Assembly: GCF_024055575.1 (NCBI RefSeq)
Contig: NZ_JAMXOE010000001.1
Coordinates: forward strand, 913,659-977,658
Source: Mucilaginibacter flavidus
GTDB taxonomy: Bacteria > Bacteroidota > Bacteroidia > Sphingobacteriales > Sphingobacteriaceae
DNA length: 64,000 bases
Direction: 5' to 3'
The translations under genes and the position numbers were made by a program. Position 1 is the stretch's first letter. Each line of letters starts with the position of its first letter. This document shows positions 18,890 through 28,254 of this stretch, one piece after another. The notes under the pieces were generated by a model. That model saw only the letters and a program-made list of their open reading frames with translations, did not search any database and had not been told where the DNA came from.

Positions 18890-18997
18890 AACCGAGGGAG
18901 GTATCAGGTATTAATAGTCGATACCGTAAATATATTTTAATATACTGAACAAAATATATTTATCTTTATTAATAATAAAGACCATTAAATTTTATCG

Positions 18998-19381
18998 ATG
19001 AAAAAAATCATTTTAATATGCGGCTTGTTTATCGGCATGACAACTGCAGTTATCGCCCAACCCAAAAAAGTGGTAACCGATCCGGTAGAAAAGGCTAAAG
19101 GCTTACAAAAAGAGCTGAACCTATCGGCCAGGCAAACTGAAAAGGTTACCGATATTTACAAGGAGTCGGTTGAGAAATTTGATAAAATTAAAGTAAAGGA
19201 AAAAGGTAATACCAACAAAATGCTGGCTGATGTAAGGCCATTGCGTGCTGCCACCATCAAAAAAATAAAAAGCGTATTAACTCCGGAGCAGGTTATTAAA
19301 TATCAAAAGCTGATAAAAGATTCGCAAAGCCAGGGCCTTAACGGCGGCTGGAGTGATGGCTGGGGCTCGGCATCGAACTAA
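18998..19381 (+). CDS. small secreted helical protein with LTxxQ-like repeats
   Basis: The 127-aa protein has a signal peptide ending TAVIAQ. The mature part is charged and helical, with LNLSARQTEKVTDIYKE (about residue 42) and LTPEQVIKYQKL (about 96). Both resemble the LTxxQ motifs of Spy/CpxP-like periplasmic proteins and related Bacteroidota proteins. A Gly/Ser/Trp-rich tail follows. A periplasmic chaperone or stress role is plausible but inferred. A very strong terminator follows. Confidence 0.7.
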   Translation: MKKIILICGLFIGMTTAVIAQPKKVVTDPVEKAKGLQKELNLSARQTEKVTDIYKESVEKFDKIKVKEKGNTNKMLADVRPLRAATIKKIKSVLTPEQVIKYQKLIKDSQSQGLNGGWSDGWGSASN

Positions 19382-19395
19382 AAACAACAAGTATA

Positions 19396-19433
19396 AAACA
19401 GGAAAAGCGGCCACTAAGCCGCTTTTCCTGTTT
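19396..19433. terminator. intrinsic terminator
   Basis: A perfect 16-bp stem (AAACAGGAAAAGCGGC with GCCGCTTTTCCTGTTT) has a 6-nt loop CACTAA. It sits between the convergent ends of the small secreted protein gene and the pirin gene and probably serves both. Confidence 0.9.
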
Positions 19434-19452
19434 ATGAAAACTTAAGATTATA

Positions 19453-20322
19453 TTATTCCAGCACCCCAAATTTGCCCGACTGAAACTCCTGGAATGCTAC
19501 CTGCAACTCCTTGTGGGTATTCATTACGAAAGGGCCGTACTGGGCAATAGGCTCGTTAATAGGCTCGCCGCTCAATAATAAAACCACTGCTGTTTCATCA
19601 GCAGTAATGGCAATTTCCTCGCCTTCGTTTTTAAACAAAACAAAATCATGCTCATCCAATTGCTGGGCGTTAACGGTTACTTTACCATCAATAACCAATA
19701 ATACCGAGTTATGGATTACCGGGATGCCTGCACTCACCTTTCCACCTTTGTTTAATTTAATATCAAACATATTAACTGCAGTAAAAGTGGTAGCAGGGCC
19801 CTTTTTGCCGTTAAAATCACCTGCAATAATGTTTACTATGCCGCCGTTGTCAGGCAGTGTTACTTTGCCCATTTCGGCCGCTGTTATAGGTTGATATTTT
19901 GGCGCGGTCAATTTATCTTTTGCGGGCAGGTTTACCCAAAGCTGCACCATTTCAAACGGTCCACCTTTTTTCGAAAAGCTTTCCTCGTGATATTCTTTGT
20001 GTAAGATGCCACCGCCGGCTGTCATCCATTGCACATCGCCGGGGTTAATCACGCCGCTCTTGCCGGTGCTGTCGTGGTGTGCCACGCTGCCTTTGTAGGC
20101 AATAGTAACAGTTTCAAAGCCTTTATGCGGGTGCACATCAACCCCGCGAATATGGTCAGACGGGCCAAAATCATATTCGGCGTTAAAGTCCATCATCAAA
20201 AATGGGCTCACCCGCTTTTGTGTAAGTCCGGCATTAGGGAAATAATTAAATACCCTGAAACCGTCGCCAACCATACCGGGGCGGGCAGGACGGCTGTATA
20301 TTTTTTCAATTAACTTTTGCAT
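19453..20322 (-). CDS. pirin family protein
   Basis: The 289-aa bicupin has the pirin N-terminal metal site in the form VHPHKGFETVT (about residue 62) and GGGILHKEYHEE (about 105), where the usual HSE is HKE. The C-terminal pirin domain follows. Characterised bacterial pirins include quercetin dioxygenases and redox-linked regulators; which applies is unknown. It is cytosolic (no signal peptide) and has a consensus -7 box (20348-20355). Confidence 0.92.
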   Translation of the reverse strand: MQKLIEKIYSRPARPGMVGDGFRVFNYFPNAGLTQKRVSPFLMMDFNAEYDFGPSDHIRGVDVHPHKGFETVTIAYKGSVAHHDSTGKSGVINPGDVQWMTAGGGILHKEYHEESFSKKGGPFEMVQLWVNLPAKDKLTAPKYQPITAAEMGKVTLPDNGGIVNIIAGDFNGKKGPATTFTAVNMFDIKLNKGGKVSAGIPVIHNSVLLVIDGKVTVNAQQLDEHDFVLFKNEGEEIAITADETAVVLLLSGEPINEPIAQYGPFVMNTHKELQVAFQEFQSGKFGVLE

Positions 20323-20347
20323 TTTGTTCTCCTTGATAATTTATATA

Positions 20348-20355
20348 CAAAGGTA
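20348..20355 (-). promoter_or_regulatory. -7 box of the pirin promoter (TACCTTTG)
   Basis: The minus strand reads TACCTTTG, a full match to the Bacteroidota TAnnTTTG element, 25 bp before the pirin start codon. No clear TTTG -33 element is seen at the usual distance. Confidence 0.6.
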
Positions 20356-20459
20356 CCTAATGACTGGAGGTTGATACTTGATGTAGGTCAAGAAGTAGTT
20401 GATTAGTTAATTGGAGATTAGAGCTTGGCAGAAATTCAGGTGTTTTTACATAATGGTGT

Positions 20460-22958
20460 TTAATTCGCCGTCAGCTTCATCTGGTGAAAACAATCGTCCT
20501 GACTGGTACACAGCACCATGGGCTGGCCGCCGGGCGAAAGCATAGATGCGGGGTTCCACAAACCAAAAATGTACATCTGCCGCCAGGTTGCACAGTTCGG
20601 CATAAAATCGCTGTCGCCCCAATACCGTATCAGGCAATTGCCCACGCCTTTAAAATAAGCCATTTCATCGGTGCCTCCATCACCTATATGGTGGTGGTGG
20701 ATATGGGTGGCATGGCAAAGCTCATGCGCTACCGTAAATGTTATCAGGCGGGTAATATTCACATCGTAGTATTGGGCAACAACCGGCGATGCGTGGCTAA
20801 CATCTATGTTCACATGAAATTCGGCGTTGGTTGCAGCTATAGCGGTTGCCATTCGTCGCGCAAATGCTTCGTGGCCCGGCGGCTGATCAGGTGGAAATTC
20901 ATTGGGCTTAAATGGCTGCACATTAACAATGTAGTCCGTCCACAAATGAATTTCCTTCACCTCATCCGGCACAAATGCGCCGGTAGTTTGGTTCCCGGCA
21001 TCAACTCCTATAAGCGGAACTGTAGTGGCAAGCGCTTTTGCCTGGTCGGGTCGCACAGCCGGGTGATCATCAGCATAGATGGCAATACCGTGCAAATGCT
21101 TATCTGAAGGGCTGTTAAAATTTACCCACCGACCGTAAGTTGAATTCATTATTGAATTTTCCAGACGTCCGTATTTTGAATTACTAAAATGATACACTTT
21201 TACATTTGTCACCTTTCCGTATCCCAGCGCACCGGCCTTTATGGCTGCCTTATATGTTGCTCCAAAACCGGTCATATCTGCCAATCCGATAGTAAAAAGT
21301 TCCTTAACCTGTGGCGATAGCCTGGTGTAAACTGGGTTGAAGCTATCATCCTCGGTCAAAAACCCGCGATACTCATCAATTAATGCAATATTATCACCAA
21401 GGTTACCGTTGTCGGGCTTTAAATCCCTGTCCCAGTTCAAGCCATAGCCATAGCCCAAAATATGCTCATGTTCTTCCCAGGCGTCGGCAATTTTGTTGTC
21501 ATCCTTATCATACGGAATGGTGATATATGTTTTGTTTTTATCGTAATAAGGGCTCGCGTTTATCACGTCGCCATTATCGAGTGTAACTTCCGCAGTTAAC
21601 CTGGCCCAGGCCCCGTAATCCATACAGGTTATTTGCACAATGGCCAGGCTGCCATTATTTATTACCGAGGTTGCAACACTATCGGTGCATTTAGTTGGGT
21701 CGAAGGCATTTGTCCAAAAATATTTTGTACTATCTGATATTTTTAAATCAGCCTTATCATCAGCGCCCTCAAGCGGATAATTGCTATTAAAACCTTTGTA
21801 ATGGGTTATGTTTTTTAACGCATAACGTACAGTAAAATTCCCCGGGTAGAGTGTATTGGGGTTGTTTTTGTCGTGTACTTCTACATAAAATTTTGCGCTG
21901 TCATCCCCTTTGGTATCGTCGCTGCCATCAACTTTCGGGCCTTTGGGTAGCCAGGTTTCATACTTGCTTTTGGGCATTGGCTTTAACACGGCCACATACT
22001 GTTGTTCCGGGCCGCCGATGTCGGCTGTAAGAGTCTCCGTAATATTTGCATTCGACTCACGCAGGTATTGATGTTTGGAATAGCTTATCTTAAAACCGTA
22101 TGCTGTTTTCTCAACGTGTATGTAAGCCTCGTCGGGGTTAGTAGCCGGCGGGGTGGCTACTCCCACTATTTTCGCAAAATGCGGATCGGTGCCGCCGCCC
22201 ATGCCCACGCCGGTAATGTTATCGAAATCGTAATGGTTGCCTTTGTCGTCTCTGCCCGTAGTGTGAATATGTATGTTTGCCCCAACGCTCACTGTCGACA
22301 TTACCTGCACCGGGTCGTATGTAAACGAAAATCCCATATTGATTGTCGGCGGCTTTGTTACAATAATCGTATTTGCGCCCTTTCCGCTGTAAAGGCTATT
22401 TTCGCTGGCTGAACCGGTAAGCGAATTATCATTGACGTTCATGGATGCAAAAGCCATTTGCCGCGCTATATCCTGGCCCTTTGTTGCCTGGGCGGTGGTC
22501 ATATATTTTTTGTCTTTATTGATGTTGTTTACCATATTATCAATATTGTCGGTATTTGCACCCGGCGGATTCATAGCGCATTGAATTATGGTATGCCCGT
22601 TTGCTTCGTACATCATTGGCGCCTTGAGCGATTTCCCAACGCATAAATAAGTAGAAGAGCCCCCTGAACCGTTAAGCGACTCTGATACCTTTCGGGTATA
22701 CATAAAATGTACCGTTGTATAAGTGGTGTCATAATGATGCTGTATCAGCAACTGGCTGCCGTTGGGTAGCGCATGTGCCTGCTTGTTCATTACCGCCTTC
22801 ATCATCGAATCGCGAAACTTCATTATTTGCGCCGGTGTCATGCGCATTAGTTTCCGGGCCATTTCGTCAGCCTCGGCCTGGCTGGTGGGTTGCGCAAAAA
22901 CTTTGCAAACGGGATAAATAACCATTATAGTTATTATCAGTACTAGTAGCTTTTTCAT
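20460..22958 (-). CDS. secreted metzincin-like metalloprotease, paralogue A
   Basis: The start is placed at 22958 (MKKLLVLIITIM) rather than the upstream ATG at 22982, because it gives a clean signal peptide ending CKVFAQ; about 832 aa. A helical segment (RMTPAQIMKFRDSMMKAVMN) follows the signal. The middle has a Ca-binding-like stretch, DKDDNKIADAWE, then DEYRGF. The zinc motif is HELCHATHIHH near residue 745 (HExxHxxxxxH, with His instead of Gly at position 8). A Met-turn-like NCLIRYWG follows about 38 residues later, with Ile where metzincins have Met. It is the last gene of the long exported-protein locus and 65 bp downstream of its close paralogue. Protease activity is inferred from the zinc site only. 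Confidence 0.75.
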   Translation of the reverse strand: MKKLLVLIITIMVIYPVCKVFAQPTSQAEADEMARKLMRMTPAQIMKFRDSMMKAVMNKQAHALPNGSQLLIQHHYDTTYTTVHFMYTRKVSESLNGSGGSSTYLCVGKSLKAPMMYEANGHTIIQCAMNPPGANTDNIDNMVNNINKDKKYMTTAQATKGQDIARQMAFASMNVNDNSLTGSASENSLYSGKGANTIIVTKPPTINMGFSFTYDPVQVMSTVSVGANIHIHTTGRDDKGNHYDFDNITGVGMGGGTDPHFAKIVGVATPPATNPDEAYIHVEKTAYGFKISYSKHQYLRESNANITETLTADIGGPEQQYVAVLKPMPKSKYETWLPKGPKVDGSDDTKGDDSAKFYVEVHDKNNPNTLYPGNFTVRYALKNITHYKGFNSNYPLEGADDKADLKISDSTKYFWTNAFDPTKCTDSVATSVINNGSLAIVQITCMDYGAWARLTAEVTLDNGDVINASPYYDKNKTYITIPYDKDDNKIADAWEEHEHILGYGYGLNWDRDLKPDNGNLGDNIALIDEYRGFLTEDDSFNPVYTRLSPQVKELFTIGLADMTGFGATYKAAIKAGALGYGKVTNVKVYHFSNSKYGRLENSIMNSTYGRWVNFNSPSDKHLHGIAIYADDHPAVRPDQAKALATTVPLIGVDAGNQTTGAFVPDEVKEIHLWTDYIVNVQPFKPNEFPPDQPPGHEAFARRMATAIAATNAEFHVNIDVSHASPVVAQYYDVNITRLITFTVAHELCHATHIHHHHIGDGGTDEMAYFKGVGNCLIRYWGDSDFMPNCATWRQMYIFGLWNPASMLSPGGQPMVLCTSQDDCFHQMKLTAN
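22777..22853 (-). repeat. near-identical 77-bp segment shared by protease paralogues (copy 1)
   Basis: 22777-22853 matches 25332-25408 with one mismatch. It encodes the post-signal helical segment (TPAQIMKFRDSMM). The surrounding codons differ more, so recent gene conversion or strong constraint is likely. Confidence 0.85.
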
Positions 22959-23023
22959 ATCAATACAATTTATAAATACCAAATAGCTGCTAATATTGAA
23001 TTTTGCGTTAGCTGTATTTGATA

Positions 23024-25516
23024 CTATTTTAATTTAAGTTGGTAAAAACAATTATCTTCAGTTGTACATAAACCCATCGGATATCCATCGGGGGTAACCA
23101 GCGTGGCCGGGTTCCATTTGCCCGCAAAAAATAAGGTTAGCCAGTCTGCATGGTTCTGCTCCTGCGAAAAATCCAGCCAGTACCTTACCGGGCAAGTCGA
23201 AACTCCTTCGTACGCACCATCCTTTACTCCGGGCTGGTGATGCCGGATATTTGTTGCGTGGCAAATTTCGTGTGCAATTGTAAATGAAATAATCTGCTTG
23301 ATCATTTCGGGGGTATGGGCCGCAACAACATTCGAAAATGTAGCGGGGTCGAGGTGTAAATGGTACTGGGCATTTACGTGTAATATATGCGGATCGACCT
23401 GGAGATGAAAATTATCGGTATTTGCCGGTAAATACCACGTTTTTGCTTTTGCTATTTGGTCGTTAAGATTTATCAGGTTGTATGTCCAAAGCTCAACATA
23501 GTCGGTATAGTCAGGCGTTTGCGCACCGTTATATCCTTTGTTGCTGTCAACATCAAAAATTGGCTTTGTTGAACCTAAGGCATTCGGATCGCCTTTTTCG
23601 TTTGGAGTATCATAAGCAAAAATTGCCACGCCATGCGTTTTAACGCCCGATGGGCTGTTAAAATTTATCCAGCGCCCGTACTTATACCTGTCGCCGGTTT
23701 CAAACATTCCGTATTTGGAGTTTGTGTAATGGTATACCTTAACTTCTGTAATGCGACTATACCCCATTGCGCCCGTTTTAATTTCGGCTTTATACATCTC
23801 GCCAAAAGCACTTTTATCAGCCAATCCAATCGTAAAAAGTTCTTTAACCTCCGGCGACAGCCTTGCATAAACAGGCTTATAGTTGTCATCTTCAACCAAA
23901 AAACCACGATACTCATCAATCAGCGGGATATTATCCCCGGTACGGTGATTATCCGGTTTTACGTCCTCATCCCAATTAATATCATAGCCTTTATTTAAAA
24001 TATGCACTTTCCTCTCCCAAGCATCTGCAATTTTATTATCATCCTTATCAAACGGGATAGTAATATAAACCTTTCCACTATCATAATAGGGCGCCGCCTG
24101 CAGTTCGGTTCCGTCATCAAGCGTTACAGTAGCGTAAAGCTTGCCCCAGGCGCCGTAATCCATGCACATTATTCGCACTATGCCAATGTTACCCTTGCCG
24201 TTTTGCGTTGTTGCAACACTATCGGTTACAAATGGGCTGTCAAATATTTGATTATCCATCTTCACCGAGTCTGAAAATTTCATGTCGGGATCCTTATTGG
24301 GCCCTTGTTCCTGCAGGGGATAATTGCTGTTAAAGCCCCTATAATTCGTTCGTTGGTGCAGCGCCCATTTAACAGTGTAGTTGCCCGGATATATTTTTGA
24401 AGTATCGTTGCGGTTCCTTACCCTTATATAAAACCGGGAGCTGTCATCGCCTTTTGAATCGTCGCTGCCATCTACCTTAGGGCCTTTTGGCAGCCAATGC
24501 TCGTAGTTTGTTTTGCCAAAAGGCCTTATTACGGCCTCATATTGCTCGTCCGGCTCGCCAATGTCGGCGTTTAATTCCTCTGTGGTAACACCATTTACCT
24601 CGGGGTACGTGGTTCGTTTTGTCCATTTAATATTAAAGCCCCGCGCAGTTTTGGTTACTTTGATGTAGGCGGCGTCGGGGTCGGACTTTTGAGGGGTGGC
24701 CGCGCCTGTCAGATGCGATACGGCCGGGTCGGTTGTTGCACCCATACCCGCACTTACAACGTCATCACTCGACCCATGCACCAGGTGTTTAAATTCATCT
24801 ACATAACTTCCGTCTGTATGCCGGTGGTACGTACCACCGACTCCTATGGTCGAAAAGCCTTCAACAGGATCGTAATCAAAGCTAAAACCCAGGCTAATAA
24901 CCGGCGGTTTGGTACTGATAATAGTGTTGGCCTCATCGGCCGAATAAAGGCCATTTTCGCTGGCCAGGCCCGTAAGCGAGTTATTATTTACTGTCATGGA
25001 GCCAAAAGCCGCCATCCTGGCAGTGTTGACGGCCTCTACCTGTTTGTTGACAGGCATGTACTTTAAATTCTTGTCCAGGCTCTTTACGGCCTTATCCAGC
25101 GGCGCTGTGTTTGCCTTTGGCGGATTGAGTGAACAGCTAATAATGGTATGCCCGTTGGCCTCGTAAAGCATAGCCGCCTTTGCCGATTTAGCGTAAACTA
25201 TTATTGTGCTGTGACCACCCATTGCCGTGGTATGCTGCGACTCGTTCCTTGTATAATTGAACCTAACGGTAGTATAAGTAGTATCATAATGGTGCTCCAA
25301 AAGTAATTGCTTGCCATTGGGCAACACCTTCGCCTGCTTGTTCATTACCGCCTTCATCATCGAATCGCGAAACTTCATTATTTGCGCCGGCGTCATGCGC
25401 ATTAGTTTTTGGGCCATTTCTTTAGCCTCCGCATCGCTGGTGGGTTGGGCAAAAACGCGGCAAACACAAACAATTAGTAGTAATAGCGTTAAAAGGTTTT
25501 TTTTTCTTTGTTTCAT
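23024..25516 (-). CDS. secreted metzincin-like metalloprotease, paralogue B
   Basis: The start is set at 25516 (MKQRKKNLLTLL), giving a signal peptide ending CRVFAQ; about 830 aa. It is collinear with paralogue A: the same post-signal helix, DKDDNKIADAWE, IPLIDEYRGFLVEDD, and a zinc motif HEICHATNIRHH near residue 749. The Met-turn-like segment is STCPVRYW (Val in place of Met). HExxHxxNxxH fits the metzincin spacing with Asn for Gly. It lies between the third paralogue upstream and A downstream. Likely periplasmic or extracellular. Confidence 0.75.
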   Translation of the reverse strand: MKQRKKNLLTLLLLIVCVCRVFAQPTSDAEAKEMAQKLMRMTPAQIMKFRDSMMKAVMNKQAKVLPNGKQLLLEHHYDTTYTTVRFNYTRNESQHTTAMGGHSTIIVYAKSAKAAMLYEANGHTIISCSLNPPKANTAPLDKAVKSLDKNLKYMPVNKQVEAVNTARMAAFGSMTVNNNSLTGLASENGLYSADEANTIISTKPPVISLGFSFDYDPVEGFSTIGVGGTYHRHTDGSYVDEFKHLVHGSSDDVVSAGMGATTDPAVSHLTGAATPQKSDPDAAYIKVTKTARGFNIKWTKRTTYPEVNGVTTEELNADIGEPDEQYEAVIRPFGKTNYEHWLPKGPKVDGSDDSKGDDSSRFYIRVRNRNDTSKIYPGNYTVKWALHQRTNYRGFNSNYPLQEQGPNKDPDMKFSDSVKMDNQIFDSPFVTDSVATTQNGKGNIGIVRIMCMDYGAWGKLYATVTLDDGTELQAAPYYDSGKVYITIPFDKDDNKIADAWERKVHILNKGYDINWDEDVKPDNHRTGDNIPLIDEYRGFLVEDDNYKPVYARLSPEVKELFTIGLADKSAFGEMYKAEIKTGAMGYSRITEVKVYHYTNSKYGMFETGDRYKYGRWINFNSPSGVKTHGVAIFAYDTPNEKGDPNALGSTKPIFDVDSNKGYNGAQTPDYTDYVELWTYNLINLNDQIAKAKTWYLPANTDNFHLQVDPHILHVNAQYHLHLDPATFSNVVAAHTPEMIKQIISFTIAHEICHATNIRHHQPGVKDGAYEGVSTCPVRYWLDFSQEQNHADWLTLFFAGKWNPATLVTPDGYPMGLCTTEDNCFYQLKLK
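25332..25408 (-). repeat. near-identical 77-bp segment shared by protease paralogues (copy 2)
   Basis: Partner of 22777-22853, one mismatch. Confidence 0.85.
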
Positions 25517-25617
25517 AATCAGCCTATTATCCATTAAAGCTAATCATATTTGTCCTCAATTTCATCTTTGCTTTACGTACCGGTGCTTTTTCTTTACTCC
25601 GCCCGGTAATTACTTTT

Positions 25618-28173
25618 TTAGTGTGCGAATTTGTCGTTTATACAAAATTGATGTATGCAATCGCCCATTCCGGTATTTGCGTCGCTGTATCTGCTTATGG
25701 GGAAATGACCAGGGGCATTTACCCCGGTGCCCGCGCCCGATGTACATAAATGTGTTCCGGTTAATTCGCCATACCGCCCGCGCGACTGCGGCACAATGTA
25801 AATTACGTTGCTTGACGGCGATTGAGAATATGCATCGGCATCATCGTACCGCATCACGCAATCTTCGTTACCGCTACAGGTGCCATGCCACGACCGGACC
25901 ACGAGTTTGTTCTTGCGCTCACGCATCATCCTTCCAAATTTGGGGTCGATATCGGTGATGGCAACGCCCGGATTTGCTTCCCAATAAAGTGTTACCCCCG
26001 GGATTCCGTTTACTTTCCAGGTTCCATTATCGGCGTAAACAAATGTAGATTTGTCGCCATCGTTAAAATCTTTATGGTCGCCATGATGGTTAACACCACT
26101 GTTGTGCAGCATTTCGTGGGCCACGGTTATCGCATATTCATCAGTTGTTACCAGGCTGTGTCCATTAGGGTTTACAGTAATATTACCCAATGAATCAAGG
26201 TCTACCTTTATCCTTGCATAACCACCGGTATCGGGCGAAAAATCAGCACTTATTACCAGGAAATCAAAATCTTTTGGCGGTCCGCAGTGCCCGCCCACAT
26301 TGGCAGATGCAAATGCATATCCGAGCGTTGCTTCGGTACCGAGTATGCATATTCCATGCTGGTCTGTTTTATGCAGATCGGCAAAGTTGTTAAAATTCAA
26401 CCATTTGTCGCGATAGGGCAATTCGACACTATTGTCAAGGCTGGCTTTAATTTCCGTGCTGCTGGGACTCGATTGCTGCAGGCCAAACTCCTCTAACGTA
26501 AACCGGTGATGCGTTTTAACCACATGGCTGGTGTAGTTATTCAATATCATTTCATAAGTGGCAATACCGTCGCGGCTGCGGTTGGTATTTACGCCATTGT
26601 AAATCATTACATCTTTGGCATTGGGGTCGCCCCTAAAATGTTTGCCGTTTTCCATAAAGCCGCGGTACTCTTCGTACAATGTAAAGCCATCACCGGGGTA
26701 CTTGTCATCGCTTAATATCTTCTCATCGTCAGCATCATCTTTCTTATCAAGCACACGGTTCATTTGTTTGAAATACGTCGCAATTTTCGATTCCGGGTCG
26801 CGCTTCGGCAGCAATAAAAACTCACTTTGTGTATCGCGGGCTTTTGCTATTATCTCCGTTCCGTCGGTAAGGGTAATGTGCGCAATAAGCTTTCCCCATG
26901 CACCGTAATCAAAACTGTAAACCCTCGCTGTGTAGTTATTGGTAGCGGTGCTGGTAAGCTTTAAATTTTCAACGGTGGTGTCGGCCAAATCGGTGGTGAG
27001 GTGCAGTTGCAGGTCGGCCAGTTTACTGATGATACTTTTGGGTATACCATACTTATGGCTGTTAACAGATTCGTCTGGCGCATTATTGGCGTAACCAGGC
27101 ACCCTGCTTACTTCATCGCTGGGCAGTTCCCACTTTATATATTTAATCTGGCTTGTAAAATCCTTACCGGGTTGAGCAGGGCTTTCAACCTTTATTTTTA
27201 CGTCGATGTAATTGCCATGCACCAGGCTGTGAGCGCGGTAGCCTTCGGGCATCCAATGCGCGTAGGCCTCCTGTCCGCCGTCGAAATCAAAAAAGGCAAG
27301 GTATTTCTGATCCGCAGCGGGCGATATCACCATTTTTAGCGCGCCGGTAAAGCTGTGCTTTTGTATATGATTACCACTGCCGGTTGTAGTGTTGTCGTTG
27401 TAGTTGCGGGTAATTGTAATGGTGTTGCCTGCAATAACCAGCGTACCATTATCGTTGGTGGCATCGGCGTGCATGTCCGGCGTATCAACAACGGCTTCGC
27501 CAACGCTGGGGGTGTGGGTGCCTTTAAGCACCACCCTTGCCCCGGCATTCCAATGTGTAGGGCTTTCGTAATTAAGGGACAAACCCGGCAGCGGCGGCGA
27601 TATAGCCGATGCACGATCGTTGTATGTAAAAGTTCCTCCGGTACTAACATCGATCCCGGTGGCGCTTAAAGTGCCATTTACCGTTTGTTCTATTATTGCC
27701 TCCTTCGGCGTTGTCAGCACTATTTTTCCTAAATATCTAAAAAGGTAAGTGGTCATTTTAAGCGAGCAATTTCCTGTCCCCTTAAACGAGGCATGACCGG
27801 TTTCGCCGCCGGAGTAGTCGTCCTGGTTGTAACTGTAGGTCATTTCCACCTTGCATTTGGTGTACAATGGGTTGCCTTCGAATTGAGCGCCGCTACCCGG
27901 GTTGGCTCTCATCTTAGCCGCAGCGGCTTCAGCCTGGTCCACCCCATATTTATTTTTTATTTTCGCAACGGTATCCATTTTTTTGGCAAGATACTCCTGC
28001 TGTTTGGCGCGCATCTCATTTAGCAGCTTAACACCATCAGCGGGATTGGTTACGTGCTTTAGCTTTTGCTCGTACTGCATCATTATTCTTTTAAACTCCG
28101 CATCATCTGCCGATTGGGCAAACGAATATGCGGCGCATATTATCAAAGCAAAAAGGAGTATATAACCACGCAT
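25618..28173 (-). CDS. secreted metzincin-like metalloprotease, paralogue C
   Basis: The start at 28173 (MRGYILLFALII) gives a signal peptide ending AAYSFAQ; the longer frame from 28239 adds an unlikely N-terminus across a hairpin. About 851 aa. The zinc motif HEMLHNSGVNHHG (from about residue 686) fits metzincin HExxHxxGxxH exactly. The later DCVMRYDD supplies a Met-turn-like Met that A and B lack. The calcium-like and EYRGF region is conserved (DGFTLYEEYRGFMENG). It is the most divergent and most canonical of the three, and the first transcribed. Its post-signal region is helical and charged like the others (MMQYEQKLKH). Confidence 0.77.
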   Translation of the reverse strand: MRGYILLFALIICAAYSFAQSADDAEFKRIMMQYEQKLKHVTNPADGVKLLNEMRAKQQEYLAKKMDTVAKIKNKYGVDQAEAAAAKMRANPGSGAQFEGNPLYTKCKVEMTYSYNQDDYSGGETGHASFKGTGNCSLKMTTYLFRYLGKIVLTTPKEAIIEQTVNGTLSATGIDVSTGGTFTYNDRASAISPPLPGLSLNYESPTHWNAGARVVLKGTHTPSVGEAVVDTPDMHADATNDNGTLVIAGNTITITRNYNDNTTTGSGNHIQKHSFTGALKMVISPAADQKYLAFFDFDGGQEAYAHWMPEGYRAHSLVHGNYIDVKIKVESPAQPGKDFTSQIKYIKWELPSDEVSRVPGYANNAPDESVNSHKYGIPKSIISKLADLQLHLTTDLADTTVENLKLTSTATNNYTARVYSFDYGAWGKLIAHITLTDGTEIIAKARDTQSEFLLLPKRDPESKIATYFKQMNRVLDKKDDADDEKILSDDKYPGDGFTLYEEYRGFMENGKHFRGDPNAKDVMIYNGVNTNRSRDGIATYEMILNNYTSHVVKTHHRFTLEEFGLQQSSPSSTEIKASLDNSVELPYRDKWLNFNNFADLHKTDQHGICILGTEATLGYAFASANVGGHCGPPKDFDFLVISADFSPDTGGYARIKVDLDSLGNITVNPNGHSLVTTDEYAITVAHEMLHNSGVNHHGDHKDFNDGDKSTFVYADNGTWKVNGIPGVTLYWEANPGVAITDIDPKFGRMMRERKNKLVVRSWHGTCSGNEDCVMRYDDADAYSQSPSSNVIYIVPQSRGRYGELTGTHLCTSGAGTGVNAPGHFPISRYSDANTGMGDCIHQFCINDKFAH

Positions 28174-28205
28174 AATTTCATTTTTTTGTTTTAAACCCAC
28201 ATTGC

Positions 28206-28227
28206 GGGCCGGCTGCGAAACCGGCCC
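28206..28227 (-). promoter_or_regulatory. GC-rich intergenic hairpin before paralogue C
   Basis: GGGCCGG (28206-28212) pairs with CCGGCCC (28221-28227) around an 8-nt loop, in the 81-bp gap between two exported-protein genes. There is no T-run after it on the minus strand, so it may be an attenuator or RNA-processing/stability site. Confidence 0.5.
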
Positions 28228-28254
28228 TTGGTGCAACATGGTCCCTAACGATCT

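Noticed and set aside
20484..21107. 207-aa open frame opposite metzincin paralogue A
   Set aside because: Antisense shadow rich in Cys/His because of the opposite-strand codons; no start context.
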